64,000 nt of DNA from Variovorax atrisoli 110B (GTDB lineage Bacteria; Pseudomonadota; Gammaproteobacteria; Burkholderiales; Burkholderiaceae_C): contig NZ_KB907450.1 of assembly GCF_000382045.1 (NCBI RefSeq), positions 248,001 to 312,000 on the forward strand. Direction: 5' to 3'. Positions 37,941 through 46,821 of this stretch are shown here, piece by piece (position 1 is the stretch's first letter; every line of letters starts with the position of its first letter). The notes under the pieces were generated by a model. It made no database searches. It saw nothing but the letters and a program-made list of their open reading frames with translations, and was not told where the DNA came from. The translations under genes were made by a program, and so were the position numbers.

Positions 37941-38089
37941 GAACGGCTCTTTTCTTCTGGACGGAATGCGGATGGATGTGTCTGCACTCTACATCGGTCC
38001 GGCAGCCGCTCCGCCTGAGGGCACACCCTTAGCGGCGCCGCGCGATCCTCGGCAATACTCGTCGGCCCCGTCGATGGAGCGCGGCTGCG

Positions 38090-39043
38090 TCATCGGCCCC
38101 GATGGCGCTCCAGCAGCGCGCGCCGCGTGCCTTCGTGCTCGAACTGCGCGAGCCACCATTCGAGCGCGCGCCCCGGCTTGCCGGCGCTCGGCACCCGCCA
38201 TGCGCAGTGCAGCGATCCCAGTGGCGGCTTGCGCTCCGTCTTCAGCTCGACAAGATGCCCGGCCTCGATGTACGGCCGCGCCATCGGCTCAGGCAGGAAT
38301 CCACCGCCCAGCCCGTGCAACTGCGCCGCGATCTTGGCCTGCATGCTCGGCACGGTGAGCACGTCCTGTCCACCGACCAGGTTCACCGTCATGCTGGGCC
38401 CATGGCGCGCCGAATCGGCCGCCGCCACTGCGCGATGCCGGCGCATCACGGCATCGGTCAGCGGCTGGGTTTCGCGTGCGAGCGGGTGGTGCGGCGCCAC
38501 CGCATAGACGAAGCACAGCTCGCCGATGAGTCGGCTGCGGATGCCGGTGGCGCTGAAGGCCAGGCTCGCGGCATCGAGCACCGCGCCGATGGCGAGGTCG
38601 GCTTCGCCCGTGGTCAGTGCCTCGATGGTGCCCAGCAGGGTCTCGTCGCGCAGTTTCAGCCGGGTAGGCGGCTCCAGCGCGAAGAAGGCGGTGGCCAGGT
38701 CGAGCAGCGGGTCGCGGGCGATCACGCTGTCGACCGAGATGGTCAGCATCGCCTCCCAGCCGGTGGCCACGCGCTTCACCCGGTTGGCCACCGCGTCGAT
38801 CTCGCCGAGCAGCCGCTCGGCCTCGCGTAACAGCTCGGCGCCGGCCTCGGTCATCCGTGCCTGGCGGGTGCTGCGGTCGAACAGCAGCACGTCGAGGGCG
38901 TCCTCGATCTGGCGCACCCGGTAGCTCAGTGCGCTGGGCACGAGGTTCAGGGCACGGGCGGCGGCGGCGAAGCTGCCGGTGGCGGCCACCGCCTGGAGCA
39001 TGGCAAGGGCGTCGGGGGTCAGCACGTCTCTGGGGCTGGGCAT
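38090..39043 (-). CDS. LysR-family transcriptional regulator
   Basis: A 317-residue LysR regulator with the helix-turn-helix near its start (LQAVAATGSFAAAARALNLVPSALSYRV) and a substrate-binding-like effector domain. I prefer ATG 39043 (MPSPRDVLTPD), which has a GGAA site; an ATG six codons upstream (39061) is possible. It is divergent from a pirin gene, and several inverted repeats fill the spacer. The likely target is the pirin-DoxX-flavodoxin-pirin set, and quinone or electrophile stress is the likely signal, by inference. Confidence 0.9.
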   Translation of the reverse strand: MPSPRDVLTPDALAMLQAVAATGSFAAAARALNLVPSALSYRVRQIEDALDVLLFDRSTRQARMTEAGAELLREAERLLGEIDAVANRVKRVATGWEAMLTISVDSVIARDPLLDLATAFFALEPPTRLKLRDETLLGTIEALTTGEADLAIGAVLDAASLAFSATGIRSRLIGELCFVYAVAPHHPLARETQPLTDAVMRRHRAVAAADSARHGPSMTVNLVGGQDVLTVPSMQAKIAAQLHGLGGGFLPEPMARPYIEAGHLVELKTERKPPLGSLHCAWRVPSAGKPGRALEWWLAQFEHEGTRRALLERHRGR

Positions 39044-39053
39044 GGGGGTTCCA

Positions 39054-39084
39054 TTGATCAAAATATTTGAATGGTGCCATCAAA
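39054..39084. promoter_or_regulatory. Overlapping inverted repeats between LysR and pirin genes
   Basis: TTGATCAA (39054-39061), CAAAATATTTG (39059-39069) and TTTGAATGGTGCCATCAAA (39066-39084, one bulge) overlap in a short AT-rich patch of the divergent spacer. This is the usual place and form for LysR recognition and activation sites. Confidence 0.5.
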
Positions 39085-39204
39085 CCGCGGCGTCTTTCGA
39101 GCGGGTGCCGAGACCCAAAATTCTTCACATCCGCTGCGCATCCGGCGCGGCATACGAAGAAGGCCCGCACACCCCCCACAGGGCAGGGCAGAAGGAGTCA
39201 GACG

Positions 39205-39906
39205 ATGTTGCAAGTCCGTAAATCACAGGAACGCGGTTATGCCGACCATGGCTGGCTGCGCTCCTTCCACAGCTTTTCCTTCGCCAACTACTACGACCCG
39301 GCCCACATGGGCTTCGGCAACCTGCGCGTGATCAACGAGGACCGCGTGGCGGCAGGCGCCGGATTCGGCACCCACGGCCACAAGGACATGGAGATCATCA
39401 GCTACGTGCTCTCGGGCGAACTGGCGCACAAGGACAGCATGGGCAACGTGGAGAGCATTCCCCCCGGCGACGTCCAGCGCATGAGCGCGGGCCGCGGCGT
39501 GATGCACAGCGAGTTCAACCACAAGGCCGACCAGACCACGCACTTCCTGCAGATCTGGATCCTGCCGAAGGAGCGCGGCATCGAGCCCGGCTACGAGCAG
39601 AAGAAGTTCAGCGACGACGAGAAGCGCGGCAAGCTGCGCCTGGTGGCATCGCCCGAAGGCAGCGAAGGCTCGGTGAAGGTGAATGCCGATGCGAGCCTGT
39701 ACGCCGGTCTCTTCGACGGCGACGAGAAGGCCAGCCTCTCGCTCGACCCGAAGCGCAAGAGCTACGTGCACCTGGTGCGCGGCGAGCTCGAAGTGAACGG
39801 CCAGAAGCTCTCCGGCGGCGACGCCGCGATGCTCGAAGGCGAATCGCAGGTGACGCTGGCCGGCGGCAAGGACGCCGAAGTGCTGGTGTTCGACCTGGCC
39901 GCCTGA
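39205..39906 (+). CDS. Pirin-family protein (YhaK type)
   Basis: A 233-residue bicupin starting at ATG 39205 after an AAGGAG site. RSFHSFSFANYYDPAHMGFGNLRV and the metal-binding set FGTHGHKDMEIISYV with SAGRGVMHSEFN are the pirin hallmarks. Some pirins dioxygenate quercetin; others act as redox-sensitive proteins. It is followed by a strong terminator, yet DoxX, flavodoxin and a second pirin follow on the same strand. Confidence 0.92.
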   Translation: MLQVRKSQERGYADHGWLRSFHSFSFANYYDPAHMGFGNLRVINEDRVAAGAGFGTHGHKDMEIISYVLSGELAHKDSMGNVESIPPGDVQRMSAGRGVMHSEFNHKADQTTHFLQIWILPKERGIEPGYEQKKFSDDEKRGKLRLVASPEGSEGSVKVNADASLYAGLFDGDEKASLSLDPKRKSYVHLVRGELEVNGQKLSGGDAAMLEGESQVTLAGGKDAEVLVFDLAA

Positions 39907-39916
39907 TCTCCCCCTT

Positions 39917-39944
39917 GCCGGGCGCTGGCCGCCCGGCTTTTTTT
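39917..39944 (+). terminator. Rho-independent terminator after pirin
   Basis: GCCGGGCG/CGCCCGGC forms an 8-bp perfect stem around a 5-base loop and is followed by seven T residues, 11 bases past the pirin stop codon. Confidence 0.9.
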
Positions 39945-39993
39945 CACCCGTGTCTTTTTTCCAGTCCAGTCAACAACCGAGGAGTTCTCAACC

Positions 39994-40413
39994 ATGGCAA
40001 CCGCAAACACCGCACCCAACCCCGCGCAGGACACGCTGGCCCTCATCGGCCGCATCCTGATCGCCTACCTGTTCATTCCGGCCGGCATCGGCAAGCTCAT
40101 GGGCTTCAGCGGCACCGTCGGCTACATCACGTCCGTCGGCCTGCCGCTGCCCGAGGTGGGCGCGGTCATCGCGATCATCGTGGAGCTGGGCCTGGGCATC
40201 GCGCTGCTGCTGGGCTTCAAGACCCGCTGGACCGCGATCGTGATGGCGATCTTCAGCATCGCGACCGCGCTGTTCTTCCACAAGTACTGGTCGGCACCCG
40301 ATGCGATGAAGATGATGCAGCAGATCAACTTCAACAAGAACATCGCCATCGCCGGCGGCCTGCTCGCGCTCGCCGCCTTCGGTCCCGGCCGCTTCAGCAT
40401 CGATAAAAAGTAA
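39994..40413 (+). CDS. DoxX-family membrane protein
   Basis: A 139-residue membrane protein with four hydrophobic segments, opening with LALIGRILIAYLFIPAGIGKLMGF, the DoxX signature. DoxX proteins are commonly found beside pirins and oxidoreductases and are linked to thiol or quinone redox balance, without a firm biochemical role. A GAGGAG ribosome site precedes the start. Confidence 0.9.
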   Translation: MATANTAPNPAQDTLALIGRILIAYLFIPAGIGKLMGFSGTVGYITSVGLPLPEVGAVIAIIVELGLGIALLLGFKTRWTAIVMAIFSIATALFFHKYWSAPDAMKMMQQINFNKNIAIAGGLLALAAFGPGRFSIDKK

Positions 40414-40418
40414 GCTTT

Positions 40419-40515
40419 CCCCCAGGCTTCGCGCACTTCGTGTCGCTTCGCCGCCCCCTCGCCGGGGGCACACCTGAGGCCCGGCAGAGCCGGTTCCTCG
40501 GTGTTCCGCGAAGAG
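40419..40515. repeat. Dispersed intergenic repeat, copy A
   Basis: This roughly 95-base element (GGCTTCGCGCACTTCGTG near its start, GGTGTTCCGCGAA near its end) fills most of the gap between the DoxX and flavodoxin genes. It reappears with about a dozen differences at 41111-41209. Internal G-rich/C-rich palindromes suggest a REP-like or small non-autonomous element. Confidence 0.7.
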
Positions 40516-40552
40516 ACAGCCTCCCTTCCTTTCTCATTCAGGAGTTCCAAAA

Positions 40553-41104
40553 ATGGCAAACATCGTCGTCGTCTTCCATTCCGGCTACGGCCACACGCAA
40601 CGCGTGGCGCAGGCCGTCGCCGACGGCGCGGGCGCGCAGCTGCTCGCCATCGACGCGGACGGCAACCTGCCCGAAGGCGGCTGGGAGCTGCTGGCCGCGG
40701 CCGACGCGATCGTCTTCGGCTCGCCGACCTACATGGGCGGCGTGAGCTGGCAGTTCAAGAAGTTCGCCGACGCCTCGTCGAAGGTCTGGTTCACGCAGGG
40801 CTGGAAGGACAAGCTCTTCGCCGGCTTCACCAACAGCGCCACCATGAACGGGGACAAGGTCACGACCCTGAACTACTTGTGGACGCTGGCGATGCAGCAC
40901 AGCGGCATCTGGGTCAGCATGGGCATCCTGCCGAGCAACAACAAGGCGGCCACGCGCGACTCGTTGAACTACGTGGGCGGCTACGGCGGCCTGCTGACGC
41001 AGGCACCTTCGGACGCCAGCCCGGCCGAGATGTCCAAGGGCGACTTCGACACCGCCCGCGCCTTCGGCGAGCGCATCGCCACGGTGGCAAGATCGCGGGG
41101 CTAG
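40553..41104 (+). CDS. Flavodoxin-fold NAD(P)H:quinone oxidoreductase-like protein
   Basis: A 183-residue flavodoxin-fold protein. The FMN phosphate loop VVFHSGYGHTQRVA is at the start, and IVFGSPTYMGGVSWQFKKF matches the second FMN contact of WrbA/flavodoxin relatives. It probably reduces quinones or another electrophile with FMN. Together with pirin and DoxX it forms a redox-stress group. Confidence 0.88.
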   Translation: MANIVVVFHSGYGHTQRVAQAVADGAGAQLLAIDADGNLPEGGWELLAAADAIVFGSPTYMGGVSWQFKKFADASSKVWFTQGWKDKLFAGFTNSATMNGDKVTTLNYLWTLAMQHSGIWVSMGILPSNNKAATRDSLNYVGGYGGLLTQAPSDASPAEMSKGDFDTARAFGERIATVARSRG

Positions 41105-41110
41105 AACTCG

Positions 41111-41209
41111 CCCCCTGGCTTCGCGCACTTCGTGACGCTGCGCCAGCCCCCTCGCAGGGGGGGGCAGCACCGGCGGGCCGGCAACGCCGGTTGCGCGGTG
41201 TTCCGCGAA
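41111..41209. repeat. Dispersed intergenic repeat, copy B
   Basis: Second copy of the element at 40419-40515, in the same orientation, between the flavodoxin gene and the second pirin. The shared blocks are GGCTTCGCGCACTTCGTG, the C-rich/G-rich centre and CGGTGTTCCGCGAA. Confidence 0.7.
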
Positions 41210-41255
41210 CTGGATGCGACGAACGAAGCCGATCAATCACTCACGGAGAAACACG

Positions 41256-42179
41256 ATGACCGACGCCACCCCCGAAACCCGACTGCTCAAGCCGCACGAC
41301 AAGGACCTCGGAGGCGGCTTCAAGGTGAGAAGGCTGCTGCCCGCTGCGCAGCAGCGCTCGGTCGGTCCGTTCGTGTTCTTCGACCACTTCGGCCCGGCCA
41401 CCGAGCAGCCGGGCAGCGAGCACGACGTGCGTCCGCACCCGCACATCGGCCTCTCGACGGTCACCTATCTCTTCAAGGGCGCGATGATGCATCGCGACAG
41501 CCTCGGCAGCGTGCAGGAGATCCTGCCGGGCGCCATCAACTGGATGACCGCCGGCCGCGGCATCGTGCACTCCGAGCGCAAGCCCGAGCGCCTGAAGGCC
41601 GACACCTACGTGAACCACGGCCTGCAGCTGTGGGCCGCGCTGCCGCAGGCGCATGAAGAAATCGAGCCCAGCTTCGAGCACACCCCGGCCGACGCGATTC
41701 CCGAACTGACGCAGCAGGGCGCGGCGGTGCGCGTTCTGGTGGGCGAGGCCTTCGGCGCCCGCTCGCCGGTGAAGACGCTTTCGCAGACCGTGTACCTCGA
41801 CATCGCGCTGCCGGCAGGCGGGCGCTTCGAGCTGCCCGCGCTGGCGCCCGAGCTGGCCGTCTACGCGGTCGATGCCGACCTCGCGGTGAACGGCGAGCCG
41901 GTCGAGGTCCACACCATGGCCGTGCTGCCGCACGGGCAGGGCGGCACCATTACGGCCGACGCCGCCGTGCGCCTCGTGGTGATCGGCGGCGAGCCGCTGG
42001 ACGGCCCGCGCTACATCACCTGGAACTTCGTCTCCAGCAGCCGCGAGCGCATCCTCGAAGCCGGCGCCGACTGGGCAGCGCAACGCATGGGCCATGTGCC
42101 GGGCGAGACCGAGTTCATCCCGCTGCCCGGCAAGCCCTTCGGCGTGCGCGAGCCCGATACGGGCACCACGCCGGTCTGA
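41256..42179 (+). CDS. Pirin-family protein, second copy
   Basis: A 307-residue pirin, longer than the first and only distantly like it. The cupin metal motifs VRPHPHIGLSTVTYLFKG and MTAGRGIVHSER are present, with FVFFDHFGPA ahead of them and the typical pirin C-terminal cupin. The start at 41256 has a CGGAG site. It ends before a shared terminator with tctA. Confidence 0.92.
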   Translation: MTDATPETRLLKPHDKDLGGGFKVRRLLPAAQQRSVGPFVFFDHFGPATEQPGSEHDVRPHPHIGLSTVTYLFKGAMMHRDSLGSVQEILPGAINWMTAGRGIVHSERKPERLKADTYVNHGLQLWAALPQAHEEIEPSFEHTPADAIPELTQQGAAVRVLVGEAFGARSPVKTLSQTVYLDIALPAGGRFELPALAPELAVYAVDADLAVNGEPVEVHTMAVLPHGQGGTITADAAVRLVVIGGEPLDGPRYITWNFVSSSRERILEAGADWAAQRMGHVPGETEFIPLPGKPFGVREPDTGTTPV

Positions 42180-42215
42180 GCCTCGGCAGGCATGCGCAGG
42201 TAAACGCCAAAGAAG

Positions 42216-42238
42216 AAAGGCCCGCGATGCGGGCCTTT
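42216..42238. terminator. Bidirectional terminator between pirin and tctA
   Basis: AAAGGCCCGC/GCGGGCCTTT is a perfect 10-bp stem with a GAT loop. A T-rich stretch follows on the plus strand and the stem itself begins with A residues, so it can work for both convergent genes. Confidence 0.85.
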
Positions 42239-42257
42239 CGTTTTCCTGCCGGGCTGC

Positions 42258-43826
42258 CTACTTGCCGCCGATCGTCAGGCTCTCTGCAGGCGGTGCGCCC
42301 TCGGGCGCCTTCGGCAGCTCGAGCACGGCCTTGCGGCTGCCGCGGCCGCGCCATGCGGAGTAGCTCACGCCCAGCAGCAGCAGCGCGCACAAGCCGATGA
42401 AGGTGGCGCTGATCGGCCGCGTCACGAACACCGACATGTCGCCGCGCGACAGCAGCAGCGCGCGGCGGAAGTTCTCCTCCACCATCGGCCCGAGCACGAA
42501 GCCCAGCAGGATCGGCGCGACCGAGAACTCCAGCGTCATCAGCACCGCGCCGACGATGCCGAACACCAGCACCTCCCAGATCTGGAAGAGGCTGTTCTGC
42601 GTGCTGTACACGCCGGTCGCAATGAAGAACATCGCGGCCGGGAACAGGTACTTGTAGGGCACCTTCAGGAGCTTCACCCACACGCCGATCATCGGGACGT
42701 TCAGGATCACGAGGATCACGTTGCCGATCCAGAACGAGGCGATCAGGCCCCAGAAGATGTCCGGGTGCTCGGTGATGAGCTGCGGACCGGGCTGGATGCC
42801 CTGGATCAGCAGCGCACCGAGGATCAGCGCCATCACCGCGTCGCCGGGAATGCCCAGGCTCATCGTCGGTATGAAGTCGACCTGCGTCTTCGAGTGGGCC
42901 GAGGCCTCGGGGCCGGCCACGCCTTCGATCATGCCGGTGCCGAACTTGTTGGGCGTCTTCGACACCTTGCGCTCCAGCGCGTAGGCGATGAAGGTGGTGA
43001 TGGTCGGGCCCGTGCCGGGCATCGCGCCGAACACCGTGCCCACCAGCGTGCCGCGGATCATCGCGGGGAAGGCGCGCTTGAGCTCTTCCTTGCTCGGGCG
43101 CATGTCGCTGAGCTTGAGCGTGCCGGTGTCGCCGATGGCCTTCATGCGGTTCACGTTCAGCAGGAAGTCGGCCACGCCGAACAGGCCCATCGAGATCGCC
43201 ACCAGTTCGAGGCCGTCGCTCAGCTCCGGCAGGCCGAAGGCGAAGCGGAAGCTGCCGCTGTTCACGTCGGTGCCGACCACGCCGCACAGCAGGCCGAAGA
43301 GCGTCATCGCCACGCCCTTGAGCGGCGAGCCGCGCGACATGGTGGAGCCGGCCAGCAGGCCCAGCAGCATGATCGAGAAGATCTCGGTCGGGCCGAACTT
43401 GAACGCGATCTGCACCAGCAGCGGCGAGGCGAAGATCATCACGATGATGCCGACGGAGGCCGCGAAGAAGGAGGCGATCATCGTCACGCCCAGCGCGACG
43501 CCTCCCTTGCCCTGCTTGGTCATCGGATACCCGTCGAGACAGGTCACCGCGTGCGGCGGATGCGAGGGCATGTTCATCAGGATGGCGCCGATGGCGCCGC
43601 CGTACTGCGAGCCGTAGAAGATGCCGGCCAGCATCAGGATGGCCGGCACCGGATGCATCACGTAGGTGAGCGGCAGCAGGATCGAGATGGCCTGCAGCGC
43701 GCCCATGCCCGGCAGCACGCCGATGAGGTTGCCCACCAGCACGCCGAAGAAGGACCACATCAGGTTCGAGCCCTGGAAGGCCACGCCGAAGCCGTACCAG
43801 AGGTCGTGGAGCGATTGACCGATCAT
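42258..43826 (-). CDS. tctA: Tripartite tricarboxylate transporter large permease TctA
   Basis: A 522-residue permease with about twelve hydrophobic segments. Typical TctA stretches are GVLPGMGALQAISILLPLTY, YGGAIGAILMNMPSHPPHAVT and PGTGPTITTFIAYALE. It moves citrate-like carboxylates with TctB and a TctC binding protein using the ion gradient. It starts five bases after tctB ends. tctC is not present anywhere in the window. Confidence 0.93.
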   Translation of the reverse strand: MIGQSLHDLWYGFGVAFQGSNLMWSFFGVLVGNLIGVLPGMGALQAISILLPLTYVMHPVPAILMLAGIFYGSQYGGAIGAILMNMPSHPPHAVTCLDGYPMTKQGKGGVALGVTMIASFFAASVGIIVMIFASPLLVQIAFKFGPTEIFSIMLLGLLAGSTMSRGSPLKGVAMTLFGLLCGVVGTDVNSGSFRFAFGLPELSDGLELVAISMGLFGVADFLLNVNRMKAIGDTGTLKLSDMRPSKEELKRAFPAMIRGTLVGTVFGAMPGTGPTITTFIAYALERKVSKTPNKFGTGMIEGVAGPEASAHSKTQVDFIPTMSLGIPGDAVMALILGALLIQGIQPGPQLITEHPDIFWGLIASFWIGNVILVILNVPMIGVWVKLLKVPYKYLFPAAMFFIATGVYSTQNSLFQIWEVLVFGIVGAVLMTLEFSVAPILLGFVLGPMVEENFRRALLLSRGDMSVFVTRPISATFIGLCALLLLGVSYSAWRGRGSRKAVLELPKAPEGAPPAESLTIGGK

Positions 43827-43830
43827 GGCT

Positions 43831-44361
43831 TCAGCCTCCCCACTGGAAGAGGGGCAGCTGCAGCTTCAGCGCCCACCAGAACACGACCACCGCGATGAAG
43901 CACATCGCAAGCGAGAGCAGCAGTGCCTCGGTCAGCGTGTTGTCGCGGTCCCCGAGCGCCGAGATGAACACGATCGCGAAGGTCGCAGGCAGCAGTCCGC
44001 CGTATTCGCCGAAGAGCAGGAAGGCGAGGATGCCGAGGATGATGCAGATGCCGCCGCGCAGGTCGGGCATGCCGCCCGGGTGGCCGTGCGAGGCCGCTTC
44101 CTCGCTCGCGTCGCCGCCGGACTTGTCGCCGCGTGCGGACACCGCGATCAGCAGGCCGGTCAGTGCCAGCAGCGCGCCGAGGGCGACAGGAAAGAAGCCC
44201 GGCCCCATGTGCGCGAGCTCGCCCACGCGGTAGCCGACGCCGGCATAGACGGCTGCCAGCCCGACGACGATCAGCAGGGCGCCGCCGTAGTAGTCCTTCT
44301 TGAATTTCGAAGCGGGCCGGGGCGCGTGCGAGGCCGTTTCTTCACCGAGCTGGTGCTGCAT
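43831..44361 (-). CDS. tctB: Tripartite tricarboxylate transporter small permease TctB
   Basis: A 176-residue four-helix membrane protein of the TctB family, with YYGGALLIVVGLAAVYAG at the front and a glycine-rich loop in the middle. An AAGGAG site precedes the ATG. The expected tctC gene is missing upstream: only 155 bases separate tctB from the tctE gene. Confidence 0.88.
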   Translation of the reverse strand: MQHQLGEETASHAPRPASKFKKDYYGGALLIVVGLAAVYAGVGYRVGELAHMGPGFFPVALGALLALTGLLIAVSARGDKSGGDASEEAASHGHPGGMPDLRGGICIILGILAFLLFGEYGGLLPATFAIVFISALGDRDNTLTEALLLSLAMCFIAVVVFWWALKLQLPLFQWGG

Positions 44362-44453
44362 ATGTCTCCTTCATCTGGAAGGAGCGCAGTCTAGGAAGCG
44401 GGGCTTTCAGTCCCCTTTCGGAGGAGGCCTTCACGGCCTTGCGGGCCGCAAAA

Positions 44454-44469
44454 TACGTGTAATCACGTA
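44454..44469. promoter_or_regulatory. Perfect dyad upstream of tctB
   Basis: TACGTG-TAAT-CACGTA is a perfect 6+6 inverted repeat 92 bases upstream of the tctB start, in the tctE-tctB gap. It is a candidate site for regulation of the permease genes, perhaps by TctD, although OmpR-class proteins more often use direct repeats. Confidence 0.4.
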
Positions 44470-44516
44470 CCGGTGTATCGGGTGAAACCCTTGCGGAAAC
44501 GGCCTCTGCAAGGCCT

Positions 44517-46121
44517 TCAGCGGTCTCGCGGAGCGAGCACCGGCAGCCTGAGCGTCGCGCGCAGTCCGCCGCCGTTGGGGCGCTCTGGCGTGTCGGCGTT
44601 CGAGAGTTCGATCTCGCCGCCGTTGCGCCGCGCGTAGCCGCGCGCGATGGCGAGGCCCAGCCCCGCGCCTTGCGCCGGACCCGTGGTGGTGGAGCTGTCG
44701 CGATGGAAGCGCTCGAACACGCTCTCGCGCCGCTCGGGCGCGATGCCGGGTCCGCTGTCGCAGACCTCGGCCAGCGCATGCGTGGCATCGCGCCGCACGG
44801 TCACGGTGATGTTGCCGCCGCGCGGCGTGTACTTGATGGCGTTGTGCACGAGGTTGGAAAGCACCTCGTGCAGTTCGGCCGCGTTGGCAGCCACGGGCAG
44901 CACGGGAGCCTCTCCTTCGTCGTCGCTTGATCGGTCCGTGCCGTCTGCTTCTTCCGTGCCGATGTCGCCGCGCGCGTCGACCCAGCCGAGGTCCTGGTCG
45001 TTCTCTCGTGCGAGCGGCAGGTACTGCAGCACCACGCCGCGCGCGATGGCGTTGAGGTCGGCCACCGCGGCGCCGGCCGGCGCGGCTTCGTCGCCCGCGG
45101 TGGCATGGGCCAGCGCCAGCAGCTGTTCGCTCAGGCGGCGCGTGCGTGCGAGCTGCGCGACGATCGCGTGCAGCGATTCGCGCATGCGCGCCGGGTCGGT
45201 CTCGCGCACCGCGTAGCCGGCCTGGATCGACAGGATGCTCAGCGGCGTGCGCAGCTGGTGCGAGGCATCGGCGAGGAACTGCGACTGCTCCGCCACCAGG
45301 CGCCGGTGGCCGGCGATGTGGTGGTTGACCGCGTCGACCAGCGGCGCCACCTCGTGGGGGACGCCGCCGGCGTCCAGCGGCGTGAGGTCGTCGCGCGGGC
45401 GCTCGCGCAGCGAGCGGCGCAGGCGTTCCAGCGGGCGCAGCGTCCAGGCCACGCCCAGCCACACCAGCAGCGCCATCACCACCACCATGCGCGTGTCGCG
45501 CAGGAACTCCTGGCGCAGCGTCTCGGCCTGCGCTTCGGTGCGCGGGCCGGTGCCCTCTGCCGCCTGGATGAGCACGCTGTAGGCCGCGCCGGGATGGACG
45601 TTGTCGTACACCGTCTGGCGCAGCGCTGCAACGCGCACCGGGTGCTGCTGGTAGACCGCGTCGTAGAACACGGGAGTGCCGTCGGGCGGGCGATGCGCCG
45701 GGCGCGGCAGGCCGGGCACGCCCATGAGGGTGGTCTCGGGCGAGTTCACGTCCAGCGTCTCGCCCTTGGGAATGCGCTGCACGCCGACGTGCAGGTACTT
45801 GTAGCGCAGCCGGGTGGACTCGAACATCGCCTGGATCGAGAAGGGTTCCTGCACGCGCACGCTGCCGTCGCTGGCCACCACGATGCCGTTGGCCAGGGCC
45901 TGCACCGGCTCCAGCAGGCTCTGGTCGTAGGCGACCACGAGCGAGTCGGTCAGCGCGCGGTAGTCGTTCCAGCTGTCCAGCGCCAGCAGCACGACCAGGC
46001 CCGGCAGCAGCAGCGCCAGCAGGCGCGCGCGGATGCCGAAGCGCTGCGGCTGTTGCTGCCGATGCTGCTGCTCAGTCGTGTGCGCCGGGGAATTCGCTGC
46101 GGACTGGGGCTGAGGTTCCAT
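44517..46121 (-). CDS. tctE: Sensor histidine kinase, TctE-like
   Basis: A 534-residue membrane kinase. One membrane helix lies near residues 33-48, a periplasmic TctE-type sensor domain follows (to about 208), and a second helix covers about 211-228. HisKA has His288 in DASHQLRTPLS, and the ATPase domain carries NLVHNAIKY, DSGPGI and GAGLGLAIARGY. A long acidic insert (EEADGTDRSSDDEGEAP) sits before the N box. It overlaps tctD by 50 bases and precedes tctBA, matching the TctDE system that senses citrate-like acids. Confidence 0.88.
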   Translation of the reverse strand: MEPQPQSAANSPAHTTEQQHRQQQPQRFGIRARLLALLLPGLVVLLALDSWNDYRALTDSLVVAYDQSLLEPVQALANGIVVASDGSVRVQEPFSIQAMFESTRLRYKYLHVGVQRIPKGETLDVNSPETTLMGVPGLPRPAHRPPDGTPVFYDAVYQQHPVRVAALRQTVYDNVHPGAAYSVLIQAAEGTGPRTEAQAETLRQEFLRDTRMVVVMALLVWLGVAWTLRPLERLRRSLRERPRDDLTPLDAGGVPHEVAPLVDAVNHHIAGHRRLVAEQSQFLADASHQLRTPLSILSIQAGYAVRETDPARMRESLHAIVAQLARTRRLSEQLLALAHATAGDEAAPAGAAVADLNAIARGVVLQYLPLARENDQDLGWVDARGDIGTEEADGTDRSSDDEGEAPVLPVAANAAELHEVLSNLVHNAIKYTPRGGNITVTVRRDATHALAEVCDSGPGIAPERRESVFERFHRDSSTTTGPAQGAGLGLAIARGYARRNGGEIELSNADTPERPNGGGLRATLRLPVLAPRDR

Positions 46122-46788
46122 CGGCGATGCTCTCCAGCATGTAGCCCAGGCCGCGCACGGTGACGATGCGCACGTCGCTGTCCGCGAGCTTGCGGCGCAG
46201 CCGGTGCAGCACCACCTCGATGGCGTCGGGGCCGGCGGTGCTGTCGTTGGTGAACACCTTGGCGAAGAGCTGCGACTTGCCCACCGGGGAGCCGCTGCGC
46301 AGCAGCAGGGCGGTGAGCGCGGCCTGCTCCCGCGGCGTGAGCGACAGCAGCGTGCCGCGCAGCGTGAAGGCGCGGCTCTGGCTGTCGTAGGAGAGAGAGG
46401 CGCATTGCAGGCGCGGGTGCTGCTTGCCGCGGCTGCGCCGCACCAGCGCCGAGAGCCGCGCCTCGAGCTCCTCCAGCTCGAAGGGCTTGGTGAGGAAGTC
46501 GTCGGCGCCGAGGTTCAGGCCGCGCACCCGGTCCTGCAGCGCGCCCTGCGCGGTGAGGATCAGCACCGGCGTGCGGTCGTCGGCGGCCCGCATGTCGGCC
46601 AGCACGCTCAGGCCATGCTTGTCTGGCAGGCGCAGGTCGAGAACGATGGCGTCGTATTCGGTGCCGGCCATGAAGGCCTCGGCGGTGCGCGCGTCGGGCG
46701 CGTGGTCGGGCACGAAGCCGCTCTGCGTGAGCGCGCGGACCAGCCACGAGGCCATGTCCAGTTCGTCTTCCACCAGGAGGATGCGCAT
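46072..46788 (-). CDS. tctD: OmpR-family response regulator, TctD-like
   Basis: A 238-residue regulator with a receiver domain (acidic residues in LLVEDELD, phosphoacceptor Asp51 in IVLDLRLPD, conserved Lys in LTKPFEL). The winged-helix DNA-binding domain of the OmpR class (LTPREQAALTALLLRSGSPV, IEVVLHRLRRKL, VRGLGYML) follows. It belongs to the QseB/PmrA/TctD-like subgroup by overall look. First gene of the tctDE-tctBA run. Confidence 0.9.
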   Translation of the reverse strand: MRILLVEDELDMASWLVRALTQSGFVPDHAPDARTAEAFMAGTEYDAIVLDLRLPDKHGLSVLADMRAADDRTPVLILTAQGALQDRVRGLNLGADDFLTKPFELEELEARLSALVRRSRGKQHPRLQCASLSYDSQSRAFTLRGTLLSLTPREQAALTALLLRSGSPVGKSQLFAKVFTNDSTAGPDAIEVVLHRLRRKLADSDVRIVTVRGLGYMLESIADGTSAPVRSEFPGAHD

Positions 46789-46821
46789 GGGGGCCTGTGA
46801 GTCTCGTCGTCGTCGCCGCGG

